From the NCBI GenBank assembly GCA_030272155.1, contig CP126196.1:2046001-2110000 (forward strand): a stretch of DNA of 64,000 nt. Reading direction: 5' to 3'. The notes under the pieces are model-generated. The model made no database searches, had not been told where the DNA came from, and worked only from the letters and a program-made list of their open reading frames with translations. The first letter of the stretch is position 1. Each line of letters starts with the position of its first letter. The DNA is from Tetradesmus obliquus (taxonomy: Eukaryota; Chlorophyta; Chlorophyceae; Sphaeropleales; Scenedesmaceae). A program made the position numbers and the translations under genes. This document shows positions 54,008 through 64,000 of this stretch, one piece after another.

Positions 54008-56090
54008 CTACTGGCCAGTAGTGCCACCCATGCGCTTCACCATCCCATTGCTGAACCCAGCCTCAACAGCAGCAGCCGCAAACCCAAACAGCAGCATGCA
54101 TTGCGCGGCATACAGCGCGCTGTTGCCGATCACCACCGCACTGAACACATCGCCCGCATCAGCAGTAGCCTGAATCACATCTGCAGCACCCAGCGCCTTG
54201 ACTAGCCCAAACGCAGCCACCGCCCCGCCCCTCAAATGCATATTTGTTGCATCCTCGCGCACGGCGTAACGGTATGTTACGCCAAACAGCAGGCAGCCGG
54301 CAATGCTTGCGCCAAGAGACAGGATGCTTTGCAGTCCTGGCTCTGAAGCAGACAGCAGGAAAGGCAGGGAGCCTGCGAGGCCGCCTGCTGCTGCCAGTGC
54401 TGCTGCCTTGCCTGACTCAACGCGATCGCCGTCCTGCAAGCATATGATGTAGACGGCAACACACGCATGCAGTGTCAGCAGCGAGGCGGCTCATACACTG
54501 CAAGCAAGCACACGCCCATGGTCTGTTTAGTTTGCGCTACGTCTGCCATATAATGCTGGCCAATGCTAGCCCATGTGGTGTACATCAAACACATAGTTCA
54601 TCATGTTCTCACTGCTGTACATTGCTGCATTGTTAGGCGCTCTCAGCCAGCAGCATCACCTGGCCCACTGCCCTGCTCATGAAAACAGGTCAGTTCTAGC
54701 CTATGTGTTGTAGGACATATGCAGAGCTCATCATGTTCTCACTGCTGTACATGGCTGCATCCTTATACACTCTCAGCCAGCAGCCTCACCATGCCCACTG
54801 CCCTGCTCAGCCGCCGCTGCTCCTGCATCGCTGAGCTGTACTCAATCTCAGCAGCCTGCAGCAGCCGCTCCGCTGCCGCCACCTCTGCCTCTGCCATCAG
54901 CTGGTCGGCGCGGTTGCGCGCTGCTGCTGCTGCCGACGCGTCCTGCTCTGCTGCTGCCTTCATGGCGTCCTGCAAGCACAAAGGAAGCGAGCAGAATGCC
55001 ATTTGCTGCGGCTCTTCTGCTGCCACATCCACACAGCATAACTGCAACCAAATTCCTGCAGATGCATTGTTGCACATCAGTAGCACAAACTGCCTCCGAC
55101 ATGCATGCAAGCACGCCAAAAGTCCAAGAAACGGCTGATGGGGCCGGGTGCTACTGCTCTGACAGCATGCGCAAAGCTGCTGCTTTGCTCAAAATCCTAT
55201 ATTAATCCTGAATCCTGAATTCAGCCCCACCTTCATGATGGCCTCCAGCTCCTTCTCCGCCGCCTTGGCCTTCTCCAGGCGCACCACTGCCGCCTCGTAG
55301 CGCTTGAGCTGCGCTGCTGCCTCGGGGTCGGCTGACAGCGCCTGGCGCGCCAGGTCAGCGAGCCCAGCCTCCAGCGCAATAGCCTCCAGGGCCTACACAA
55401 AATCAATAAATAATAACATTTCAATACGTTCAAATTTATATGGAAATGCTCAAAAAAGACAAGGATGACAACCATAAGACATGGCGAACCAGTGACAGCC
55501 GTGTGCAGTGGCGGTTGCAGGTGTGGTGACCCAGGAGTGTGCTGCTGCCTGCAGCTGCTGACAGTGAGCCGGGCGAACAAGACATATGATAAACACACCT
55601 CCAGTGAACACAGTAAGGCAGGATACGCGTTCAGCAAGTCATGCCAGGCACCATCATGTGTGCGCCATGCAACACTTCAGGCAAGGCTGGAACAGCATGA
55701 GGGTGACGCTGCACTGTTGCATGCTGTCCAAGTGCAGCAGTGGAGCACATGCAGCTTGCTGCGCTAAGTTGATAACAACATGATTGAGAGTATCAACGGA
55801 CACGCATGCAAGTTGATTCCGCCTGCCGCTCCAGCGCCAACAGATGCAGCTGAATGTTCAAACTTCTCCAACTTGGCTGCTGTCAGCACCAGCAGCACTC
55901 AATGATCAGGGCAGCACATGCTGACCAAGTCAGCACCCACCTTGTCTGCTGCAGCTTCGTCTGCTTGCGTGCTTGCAGCTGCTCGGCTAAGCATGCGCAG
56001 GTGTTGCTGCCGGGCTGGCAGCAGCCTGAGGCTTGGTCTGCTGCATGGCCGGAGGCACTGCTGCTGCTGAACGGAGAAAGATGCCTGCAT
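54008..56090 (-). CDS. Plastid-targeted coiled-coil membrane protein, unknown function
   Basis: Minus-strand exons with matching phases: 56090-55941, 55392-55231, 54969-54790, 54433-54008; 305 residues. The N-terminus (MQASFSVQQQQCLRPCSRP...SRAAAS) is a typical algal chloroplast transit peptide. Next comes an Ala/Glu/Lys/Arg-rich helical stretch of about 110 residues suited to a coiled coil (AAQLKRYEAAVVRLEKAKAA; ADQLMAEAEVAAAERLLQAA). The last exon encodes a Gly/Ala-rich hydrophobic domain with about three membrane segments (LAAAGGLAGSLPFLL; ILSLGASIAGCLLFGVTYRY; ALYAAQCMLLFGFAAAAVEA) and the phrase GVTYRYAVREDATNMHLRGG, which looks conserved. Thylakoid or envelope location is inferred. I cannot assign a function. 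Confidence 0.78.
54617..54692 (-). repeat. Donor-side echo of plastid membrane protein exon 3
   Basis: The segment around CTGCTGGCTGAGAG and the following TCATCATGTTCTCACTGCTG (real copy about 54725-54795) is repeated about 130 bases further into the intron. Confidence 0.75.
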
Positions 56091-56561
56091 AGCTCTGAAT
56101 GTGCTGCAATGTATCCGGATAAGCAAAATTGGCAAGCAGAGAAGAGGCAGCAGCACAGAGCAAGAATGAGATTCTGGCCCCGAAGACAAACCACCGTATG
56201 CAGCGAATAGGAAGCCTTCAAGAGCCAATGAAGTCAAAAGCAAGGTTTGTCAGCAACATATACACCAATGAGACTCTTCAACCTGGTGTCACGTTCGCGG
56301 TCCTGATGCCTGATGGGCGTTGTATGCTGGGCGACATATAATGAAAAACTGTCTCTCTTACCAAACCTGTTCCATTTTTCATAGCTGGAGAACACATGCA
56401 CGCACACAAGGCGCTGTCACGCACTCGGCAGCTCAGCTACAAGCAATACGTAGTTTGCGCAACGTTATAGTATATGAATATCAGAGGACGCGGTGCATGC
56501 AGATGGGCACTCGCTGCCTCACAGCTGCAGCACACTGTACTGTAGCAGTACTGGCCTGAAC
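56091..56561. promoter_or_regulatory. Divergent upstream region
   Basis: This lies between the starts of the plastid membrane protein (minus) and the low-complexity protein (plus). No coding region or clear element is recognised. Confidence 0.35.
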
Positions 56562-58966
56562 ATGAGTGAGCCCGAAGAGCCAGCATCGCCTGGCACTGGC
56601 ACGGAAGAGGTGCGTGTTGATTGCCGGCCAGTATTCAACCTTGCTATCAGCACAGCCTGCACAGGCGTCTTGTGCACGCAAGTGGCACACACAGAGCATG
56701 CATGCCCACTCCTGACAAGCACGCAAGCCCACATGTGCTGTACCTGCATGCTTCTGCAACCTGCAGGACACGGCAGCAAACGCTAACCCTGGTCATGTAG
56801 CAGCAGTAGAAGCAGATGGTAACACTGTAGCAAACGAAGCACCAGGTGTCTCATCATCAGGTGAGGCTCTGGGAGCAAGCCTGGCCTAGGGCAGCATGAT
56901 ACCAGTTTTTGCTCGTCCCCTTCAGCAGCAGCACCATGGACACGCTGACTGTCCTGAAAGCATGCAGTGTATGCTGCAGTGTATGCTGCAGTGTACGCGC
57001 AGCTCACCACCTCCACCTCAGCGCCAAGACACTGCGTGTTACTCAGTAATGGTTGTCTGCTTGCTGCCATATGAGCAGATGGTGAGGAAGCGGCGGCTGA
57101 CGCTCAGCAGCTGCAGCAGCAGCAGGAGCCCTTGACGCTTGCAGGACAACAGAGCAACAGCATCGGCAGCGACAGCGAGCAGGTGGCTAGCAGCAAGTCC
57201 CTCAAGGAAGCTGAAAGCAGCATAGCCAGCAAGGCAGCTTCTGCACCAACAGCAGCACAAGCAGCAGCTAAGGAGCCATGCTTAGCAGCAGACGCACCTG
57301 TAGTGAATGGGTCTATTAAAAGCGCTGACCCAGCTGCTGGTGCTGAAGCTGCTGCCTCACCCTCAGCAAAGCCAGGTGAGTTTGCTGCAGACACATGCAG
57401 GTGCTTGCTTGCAGGACTGTCTTTGTCAATTCGGTTGTACTGGCTGGCAGGAAAGCGTCGGATGCGCCTAGAAGCTATGTGACTAGTTAGCTTGCATGAA
57501 TTCTGTCCTTGTACTGAGCAGACAGCACGACTGCGCTTCCTGACCATGCGAAGCACGCACTGTGGCTGGCTGGTCATTGGCTGAAATAGTAGCTGCTGCT
57601 GGTGTGGGTTGACGTGGTGCAGCTGCAGCCAAAAAGGTGGTGAAAAAGGCTGCAGCAGCAAAGCCAGCAGCAGAGGAAGCACCTTCAGCTCCTGCCGCAT
57701 CAGAAGCAGGCGAGCCAGCAGCACCTGCTGCTGCAGCTGCAGCAGAGGGTGCAGCAGTGCCAGAGGTTGCAGCATCAAAGCCACCAGCAGCGGCGAAACC
57801 AAAGGCAAAGCCAGCAGTGCGCAAAGCAGCAGCTGCCAAGGCAGCTGCAGCGCCTGGCACAGACCCTACTGGAGCATCTGCAAATCCACCAGCCGCCGCC
57901 GCAGCAGCAGCAGTAGCAGCGAAACCCGCAGCAAAAAAGAAGAAGGTGCCACAGGTGTCCATTGCCGCTGACAGTGCAGCAGCGTCGCCTGCTGCAAGCT
58001 TGGCATCCAGCCACAACCATGGCAGCAGCACGAGCAGGCGGCTGCAGGCGCTGCTAGCTGAGGGCAGTGCGCTGTCTGTGCTGTCAACAGAAGGCAGTGA
58101 ACTTCCAGGTGAGGACCCCTGCAAGTAAACTAGTTGATATGCTGTCATGAGCTGATGAATGCACCTGCTTAGCACAGGCACTGCGGTTTCACCAAGCTGT
58201 GGGAACTTAGAGCCGGCAACACAAACACGGTTAGAGACTCAGCAGTTGGTGTGACAGCAACAGCAGCAGCAGCAGTGCACACCTGCCTGCATGGTTGCTG
58301 CGATTATTCTACGTCGTCATCCTACCCAGCCAGCTGTGTCACACTGCTGATGTCCTTGCAGGCAGCCGGCCACCGGCGCAGATGCACGGCACGCTGGACG
58401 GCAGCGGCTCCGGCAGCACTAATGCTGAGGAGGAGCAGGAGATCCAAAAGATCATCTCCGAGATACACGGCACAGGTGCGTGTGGTGTGGGGCGCTGTGT
58501 TGTGTGTCGACAGCATGCCAGCGGCGGCGCCGCTTTGTTGTTGTAGTACCTGGACTTGTGTTTGCAGTAGCATCGTGCTGTGTGCTTCTGCTGCATGACT
58601 GTATTCTAGGCATGCTGGCTGTGCAGCTGCGATTTCAGGCGTGTGCAAGCTGAAACGGAATCGATGTGCTGCTGCAGGTGATGACAGCGAGGATGATGGG
58701 CCACCCAGCCGCCGCAGTGGTGGTGGGCGCAGCAGCAGCGGCGCTGCAGCAGATGGCTTTGGGCCTGCTGCTGCGAGCCGCCTCGTGCCGGCCATCCCAG
58801 CTGGCCTCATGACAGCCCAGCCAGGTACGGTTCAGATAGTGCACCCTGCCTGTTATGACCTGGCAGCAGTATTTGCATGCCTTGTGCTGCACTTCTGTGT
58901 ACTAACGCTCAGAATTGCATCGTATGCACTGGGTAGGTGTGCAGCACTGCCATGCTGCTGTTGATG

Positions 58967-59010
<44 letters not shown>

Positions 59011-59958
59011 CATTGCAGTAACTGATGATGATTTGGTGATGTATGAGTCGCATGCATCACACAGGTCATCTCATGCAGCTGCTGAACTGATGCCAGCAGC
59101 AGCAGCAGAGGCTGACGCAGATGCGGCAGAGCAGGAGCAGCAGCTTGACGCGCAAGAGGCTGAGGCGCATGGCGCTAGGTGAGCAACAAATGCATGCCCG
59201 GCATGCTAGGCTAGCATTGCAGCACACTACAATGCACAAATGCGATGGAACTTCAAGCTGGCCTCGATGCCTGAGTTCAGGTTCTGGCGACAAAAATGCA
59301 CCCCACAGCAGTGAATTTGTGCACAAGATGTGCAAACTTTGTGCCTCTTTGCAGGGTGTCTCCATGGCCTGATGTACCTCAGATCAGGCGGGAGCTGCTA
59401 GAGCAGGACTCCAACGCCAGCGATGCCACAGCAGGCAACAGCCCATCTGCTGCAGCAGCTGCAAGTGCCCTGACAGCCCGCACTGCAGCAGCAGCGGCAG
59501 CCGCAGCGATGGCAGCAGCTGCAGCACATGCAGCTCGTGGGGCTGGTGATGATGCGGATGATGGCTACAGCGCTGCAGCGGCAGCAGCAGGATATGCAGC
59601 AGCACCTTATGCAGCAGCAGGGTATGCAGCAGCACCTTATGCAGCAGCAGGGTATGCAGCAGCAGGGGAGGGGCTTGAGGATGAGCAACTGCTGTTGGAC
59701 GGAGTGGCGCAGCAAGATGGGCAGGACGATGAGCGCTCAAGGGCGATCGCAGAGCAGCTGGCGCAACTGCATGTGAGTGGCTAGTGGGATAGGTGCTTCT
59801 GTTGCTACAACTTTATGCGGGTGCAGTGCAGTCCCTGCTGTTGTAGATCTGTCATAGCTTTCACGGGTCGTGCATCTTGGCGCTTTCACCAATGACGTTT
59901 TAGGGCGTCTGGGCACAAGAAATTGCTTGCATCCCACCCTGATGATGCTTACGATGCA

Positions 59959-59990
<32 letters not shown>

Positions 59991-60987
59991 ACTGCTGCAG
60001 GAGGAGTCGCGGCGGCTGCAGCTGCAGAGCCAGGTGCTGCAGCAGCGAGCCATTGAGATGTCCCTGCAGATGGTTGTCGGCAGCGGCAGCAGCAGCAGCA
60101 GCAGCAGCCAGGGCGAGCAGCTCGGCCCTGTGCAGCAGCACGCAGTCAACGTAGTGCCGCTGAGTCACATAACAGATCTGAACCAGGTCGCAGACCACCT
60201 GAATGCAGCAGCAGCAGCAGCAGCCGCAGGACACCAGCACCAGCACACCAGCAGCAGCCAGGACCTGGATCAGCTGCTACTTCATGGCTCAGCACTAACA
60301 AGTGCTGCTGATGGTGAAAGTGATGCATTGCTGGCGCCTGGTATGCTGCCGATGCATCCGCCAGGGGATAGCACCCCCAGCTCTGTGGTGAGCAGCAGGG
60401 CAGGGCTCAACTGGAGTATACCCAGCAGAGGCGGCACGATCTCACCGTGCAAGCCGGGGTCGTACAGCCCAGTGCCGATGTCTCCTTCATACAGTTCTGC
60501 AGGTGCTGGCAGGTGAGGTTCAGCAGTACATAACAGACTGTTGTGACGCAGCTCAGCTGTACTGCCCAGTGACATGAGGTGGCAGGGTGGTTGTTGAACA
60601 CACAATAGCGCTGCTCACGATAGCTGACGCTATGGTGACCTGCGTCAATGCTAGCTGTTGTGCTTTGTTAACCGAGCGTCCTGTTGGCTGACTGCTGCAG
60701 TCAGACATGTGCTTGCTACCTTTGATTCACAACAACATGCCTGGCTTCTGCTGCTGCTGCTGCTACGTTGCAGGTTTGGCAGCCCAGGCAGCCCATCAGG
60801 GGCCATGTCCAAGCAGCATGCAGCAAACAGCCACAGCTATGCAATGCATGCAGACCCCAGCTTGGACTACAACATGTACAGCTACCACAGCGGAAGCAGC
60901 AACAACACAAACAACAGCCACAGCAACATCAGCAGGCAGCCCAGCGGAAGCCCAGCGTCGCCATACATGCAGCAGCAACCCCTCCAG

Positions 60988-61028
<41 letters not shown>

Positions 61029-62595
61029 CAGGGCTGTGCAGCCTGCTGCAGCTGAGCCCCCATCACCCAAAGCAGCAGCAGGTGCTGCTGCCGGCAAGTC
61101 TCAGAGCTTCCGGCGGCTGCGCTCGCAGAAGAGCTCCGCAAATGGCCAGGGCCATGGTTCAGCAGGCGCGCAGAACCCCGTGACAGTGCGCAAGCCGCCG
61201 CTGCCGTTCAAACTGGGAGCTGGTGTGACAACCAGGGTGGCTGCTGCTGGAGCAACAGCTGGCAGGAGATCATCCACAGATGCCTGTGGGTATGGTGGTG
61301 TGGGGCCAGATGCAGTGCCAGTGGTGGGTACATTTGCGGCTGCAAATGCAGTGTCAGGCGCTGCAGGTGCTGCTGTCAAGTCTGGCGGAGGGCGGCTGAG
61401 TCCCAGGCCTAGTGTTGGTGGTGCTGGTGCTGCTGGTGTTGGTGCACAGCAGGGTGGCAAGGGTGCTGACAGTAACGGCAGCAGCAGCAGCAGCAGCAGC
61501 AAGGGTAAAGCTCCAGCAGGTGTAGCGTGTAACAACAGCAGTGGCCCTACTGCAGCGGCACTGGCAGCGGCGGCAGCAGCAGCTACCGCTGCTGGTAGTG
61601 GTGGCAATCGAGACATCAGGAGGGGGGGCGGTGCTGCTGCAGCAGGCACTGCACCCTGGGGTACTGCCCCGCCGCCATATGGTGCAGCAATGTATGGGGG
61701 GTACCCTGGGATGGCTCCTAACCCTGCCATGATCACTGTCATGATGAAGCAGCAGCAGCAACTGCAGCAGCAACTGCAGCAGCAGCAGCATGGTGTGAGC
61801 CACAAGGGCATAGCCAGCAAGATCAGCCCAGCAGCAGCAGCTGGAGCCACTCCTTATCCTGGTGCATGGCTGCCAGGCATGCCAGGGGTTCCAAACATGC
61901 CATATGGCTTTGCCCCTGGCATGCTGGGTCATATGCCAATGCTAGGGGCCATGGCAGCACCCGGGGATGGCAGCAGCAGCAACAATAGGGGTAGCAGCAG
62001 GCAGTATGGCGGCGCTCATGCAGGCCCTGCTGGTATGGGGCCACAGCGTGCAAGCCAGATTCAAATGCAAAGCCAGAGCAGAGGCTTTCTTCAGCCGCCA
62101 GCGGCAGGCAAAGCTGGCAGAGGTGGAAATGCAGTGCCGCTACCGCCGCCAGGCATGCTGCTGCCGTTTGGGATGCCAGGTGTGCCTGGCATGGCTGGCA
62201 TGCTGGTTCCCTTCATGAGCATGGGTGGGCAGGTGCCGGCTGGTATGCCATACCCTACATATGCACTTGGGCCCGCTGCTGCTGGTTGTGGTGGTGGTGT
62301 GGCTGGAAAAGGGGCTGGGGGAGGATTGGCTGGCAGCAATGCAAAGCATGGCAGGAGTGGGGCTGCTGCTGCTGCTCCTGCGGGATCTGCAGTAGGCTTC
62401 ATGCCAGCAGTTGGTGGTTGGCCGGTGTCTGCTGTTGCTGGCGGTGGTCGTTATGGTATGGTGGCTCCGGGGGTGTATGGAGCAGCGGGCATGGCTGCTG
62501 CAGCTGCTGGGCAGCAGCAGCATCAGGGGAGTGTGCACAGGGCTGGGGGTTCATGGGGTGCAGTGGGTGGCAGCAAGCCAGGTTGGAGCAAGTGA
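56562..62595 (+). CDS. Large low-complexity (Ala/Gln/Gly/Ser-rich) protein, unknown function
   Basis: Ten exons with matching phases: 56562-56609, 56767-56860, 57079-57375, 57623-58108, 58362-58475, 58678-58824, 59019-59178, 59355-59772, 60001-60512, 60774-62595; 1365 residues. It starts MSEPEEPASPGTGTEE. Content: acidic Gln/Ala-rich N-terminus; an Ala/Lys/Pro region resembling linker histone tails (AAKPAAKKKKVPQV); short helical acidic segments (EEEQEIQKIISEIHG); an imperfect YAAAPYAAAG tandem near 59590-59660; an amphipathic EESRRLQLQSQVLQQRAIEM helix; a Ser/Asn/Gln stretch; the conserved-looking phrase TVRKPPLPFKLGAG; and a Gly/Met/Pro-rich tail. No enzymatic domain is seen. The composition suggests an intrinsically disordered nuclear or condensate protein, but that is inference only. 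Phase agreement across nine introns makes the gene model credible despite biased composition. Confidence 0.68.
59588..59664 (+). repeat. In-frame coding tandem repeat (YAAAPYAAAG)
   Basis: A 30-base unit (GCAGCACCTTATGCAGCAGC and following) is repeated about 2.5 times inside an exon without disturbing frame. It gives alternating YAAAP and YAAAG pentapeptides. Confidence 0.85.
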
Positions 62596-63177
62596 TGAAG
62601 TTTCAGTTTCATTGCAGGCTGTTCTCAAAGCCTGGCGTTTTCTGTAGCAATCTGCGACCGTGAGAACACTAATCTGGCAGCTCGTCACTTGACGACATCC
62701 GTGTGATGAAGTTTTTCCCAATGTGCCTGCAGCAACCCCGCAAGCCGATGTAGAAGTCACTTATGCTTAAGCGTTGATCGAGAAAGATATACCAGCTCCA
62801 TCACTTGATGGCGCGGGCATTTAGGATGGCGTATTCACCATGTGGGAGGGATGATGTACTGCTCTGCAGCTGAAGAGGCTGTACGATGTACGGTGCACAT
62901 GAGTACACGCTCACGTAAAACTTGCAAATATAATATTACACCTTGATCTGAACTCCATTTTAGAGTTAGTCGGTCGCTAAGTCTACTACGACACCTCGGC
63001 AGCAGCGGCAGTAGGCGGCGTGTTGCTTGCAGTACGCACTCCCGTGCTTCTCCCTCACTTTGTTGGGTGCCAGGCGACGCTACCTGATTAATTTACTACT
63101 TGTAACTTTGGCACACCACAATAAAGTCCATACATTAGCATAAGGAGTCAGCTCAAGAAGTGAAAAGCGCGGGAAAG
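62596..63177. other. 3' flank of the low-complexity gene and promoter of the last gene
   Basis: The base composition is noticeably less repetitive here. TGTAA at 63111-63115 lies 516 bases after the stop at 62595 and about 60 bases before the next ATG, so it is a candidate poly(A) signal. No coding region is seen. Confidence 0.4.
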
Positions 63178-64000
63178 ATGAGGGCCACAATATGCGCCCT
63201 GGCACTGCTGTGCCTGGCAGCTGCTGCGCACGCAGAGATTATCGGCGACATTGAGTTGATGCGCCGTTCTGCGGAGCTGCAGAGCCAAGCCGTGATGGCA
63301 GCCAAGGCCAGCTCGAACACGACCGTGATGAGCAGCAACACGGCAGACAGCGAGACCATCGTGGACATCAGCAGTCTGCCGCTGCCAGCTCCCACCAAGG
63401 CACCTGAAGAGACTCCAGAGCCAAAGGCAGCAGCTGCTGCTGCCGCTCCTGTGTCTGACACCAAGGCATCAAAGCCCGCTGCAGGTATGGCATTCACTTT
63501 TGAGCTGACTGCCTGTCAGGCAGCCCCAAAGCTTTCTTGTCCTTGCCCAGCACACACTTTCATGGTTGCAGCTGCAGCAGAGCAGTTCGATCATCAGTTG
63601 TAACCGTGAACATGCATGAAACACGACTTTCAACCCGCTGCTGCATGGTATGTTTACCTTTGCAGGTGCGAGCAGGCCCAGGTCCACTGGCAGGGGAGCC
63701 CACCACAACAGGCCCATGTGAGTGCTTGCAGGAAATGGTTGCAGGAATCTCATCATGCATTTAGGCTGTGGCAAGGTCTTGCCAGCCCCATCTGTGTCTG
63801 TTGAGTGCACATGTATGCATGCACTGCCTTCCCCAGAAGACGCAGACACACCAGTTACTGAGCCAAACACCATTGTGGCAGCAGCAATAGTTCCTCTGTT
63901 AGCTGAGACTTGCAGTGCCAAATCACACCCTGACCACGCAGCTGCTGCTGCTGCTTCTGCTGCTACTTCTTTTATGTGTAGGGCCTTTGCACCCAAGGCT
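63178..64000 (+). CDS. Secreted protein, unknown (partial, runs off right edge)
   Basis: The ATG at 63178 opens a clear cleavable signal peptide (MRATICALALLCLAAAAHAE). A mature part follows with sequon NTT and a Thr/Pro/Ala-rich stretch ([20 protein letters not shown]). Exon 1 is 63178-63484 (phase 1). An AG at 63835-63836 gives a second exon from 63837 that keeps frame (EDADTPVTEPNTIVAAAIV...) and is still open at the window end, so the protein is incomplete. A short alternative exon around 63667-63720 would end quickly in a stop, so I prefer to skip it. An extracellular or cell-wall role is plausible from composition only. Confidence 0.55.

Noticed and set aside
63667..63725. Possible micro-exon in the last, partial gene
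   Set aside because: Using it gives GASRPRSTGRGAHHNRPM and then a stop or a poor junction. Skipping it keeps a long open frame to the window edge.
1..64000. tRNA, rRNA, bacterial operons, insertion sequences
   Set aside because: No cloverleaf, rRNA-like block, transposase or terminal inverted repeats with target duplications were recognised by eye. A tRNAscan or Rfam run would be needed to exclude small RNA genes fully.

Overview
The window is nuclear DNA of a eukaryote, most likely a chlorophycean green alga (Scenedesmaceae/Sphaeropleales-like; the genus is a guess). The reasons: GT-AG introns every 100-300 bases, pervasive CAG/CTG triplet runs, proteins with plant/algal signatures (SnRK2-type kinase, plastid GNAT acetyltransferase, plant-type DHHC palmitoyltransferase, chloroplast transit peptides), and TGTAA motifs at plausible poly(A) positions. 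There are no operons and no bacterial features. I built gene models by joining exons whose splice phases agree. Complete models divide evenly into codons, which gives good confidence in most boundaries.

Layout: (1) 378-735, minus, 5' exon of a membrane protein running off the left edge; (2) about 2130-6888, plus, family S28 serine carboxypeptidase; (3) 7855-14654, minus, PNUTS-like PP1 regulatory/targeting protein (half-CXXC knuckle, TFIIS-N domain, RVxW motif, CCCH finger); (4) 16204-20316, plus, SnRK2-type kinase; (5) 22763-25595, minus, small ankyrin-repeat protein; (6) 26039-28972, minus, MT-A70 methyltransferase of the AMT1/MTA1 (DNA 6mA) type; (7) 29376-31854, plus, MgtE/SLC41-type divalent cation transporter domain; (8) 33465-34523, minus, intronless two-pass N-glycosylated membrane protein; (9) 35886-38804, plus, plastid GNAT acetyltransferase (NSI/SNAT type); (10) 41948-47617, minus, DHHC S-acyltransferase; (11) 48500-53252, plus, RNA lariat debranching enzyme DBR1; (12) 54008-56090, minus, plastid-targeted coiled-coil membrane protein; (13) 56562-62595, plus, a 1365-residue low-complexity protein; (14) 63178 to the right edge, plus, partial secreted protein. 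Several neighbours are divergent pairs (3/4, 6/7, 8/9, 10/11, 12/13).

The most striking structure is not a gene. Almost every multi-exon gene carries 'exon-edge echoes': tandem, slightly diverged partial copies of an exon boundary (20-100 exon bases plus the neighbouring intron bases), lying only on the intron side of the genuine exon. Acceptor-side echoes lie upstream of the real exon, donor-side echoes lie downstream, and last-exon echoes lie in the 3' flank and include the stop codon. At the transporter gene the copies differ mostly by synonymous changes, which suggests past coding constraint. A second recurrent theme is (TGC)n runs immediately before 3' splice sites, apparently serving as polypyrimidine tracts. 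A perfect 67-bp inverted repeat at 34905-35064 is a strong hairpin or small-RNA candidate.
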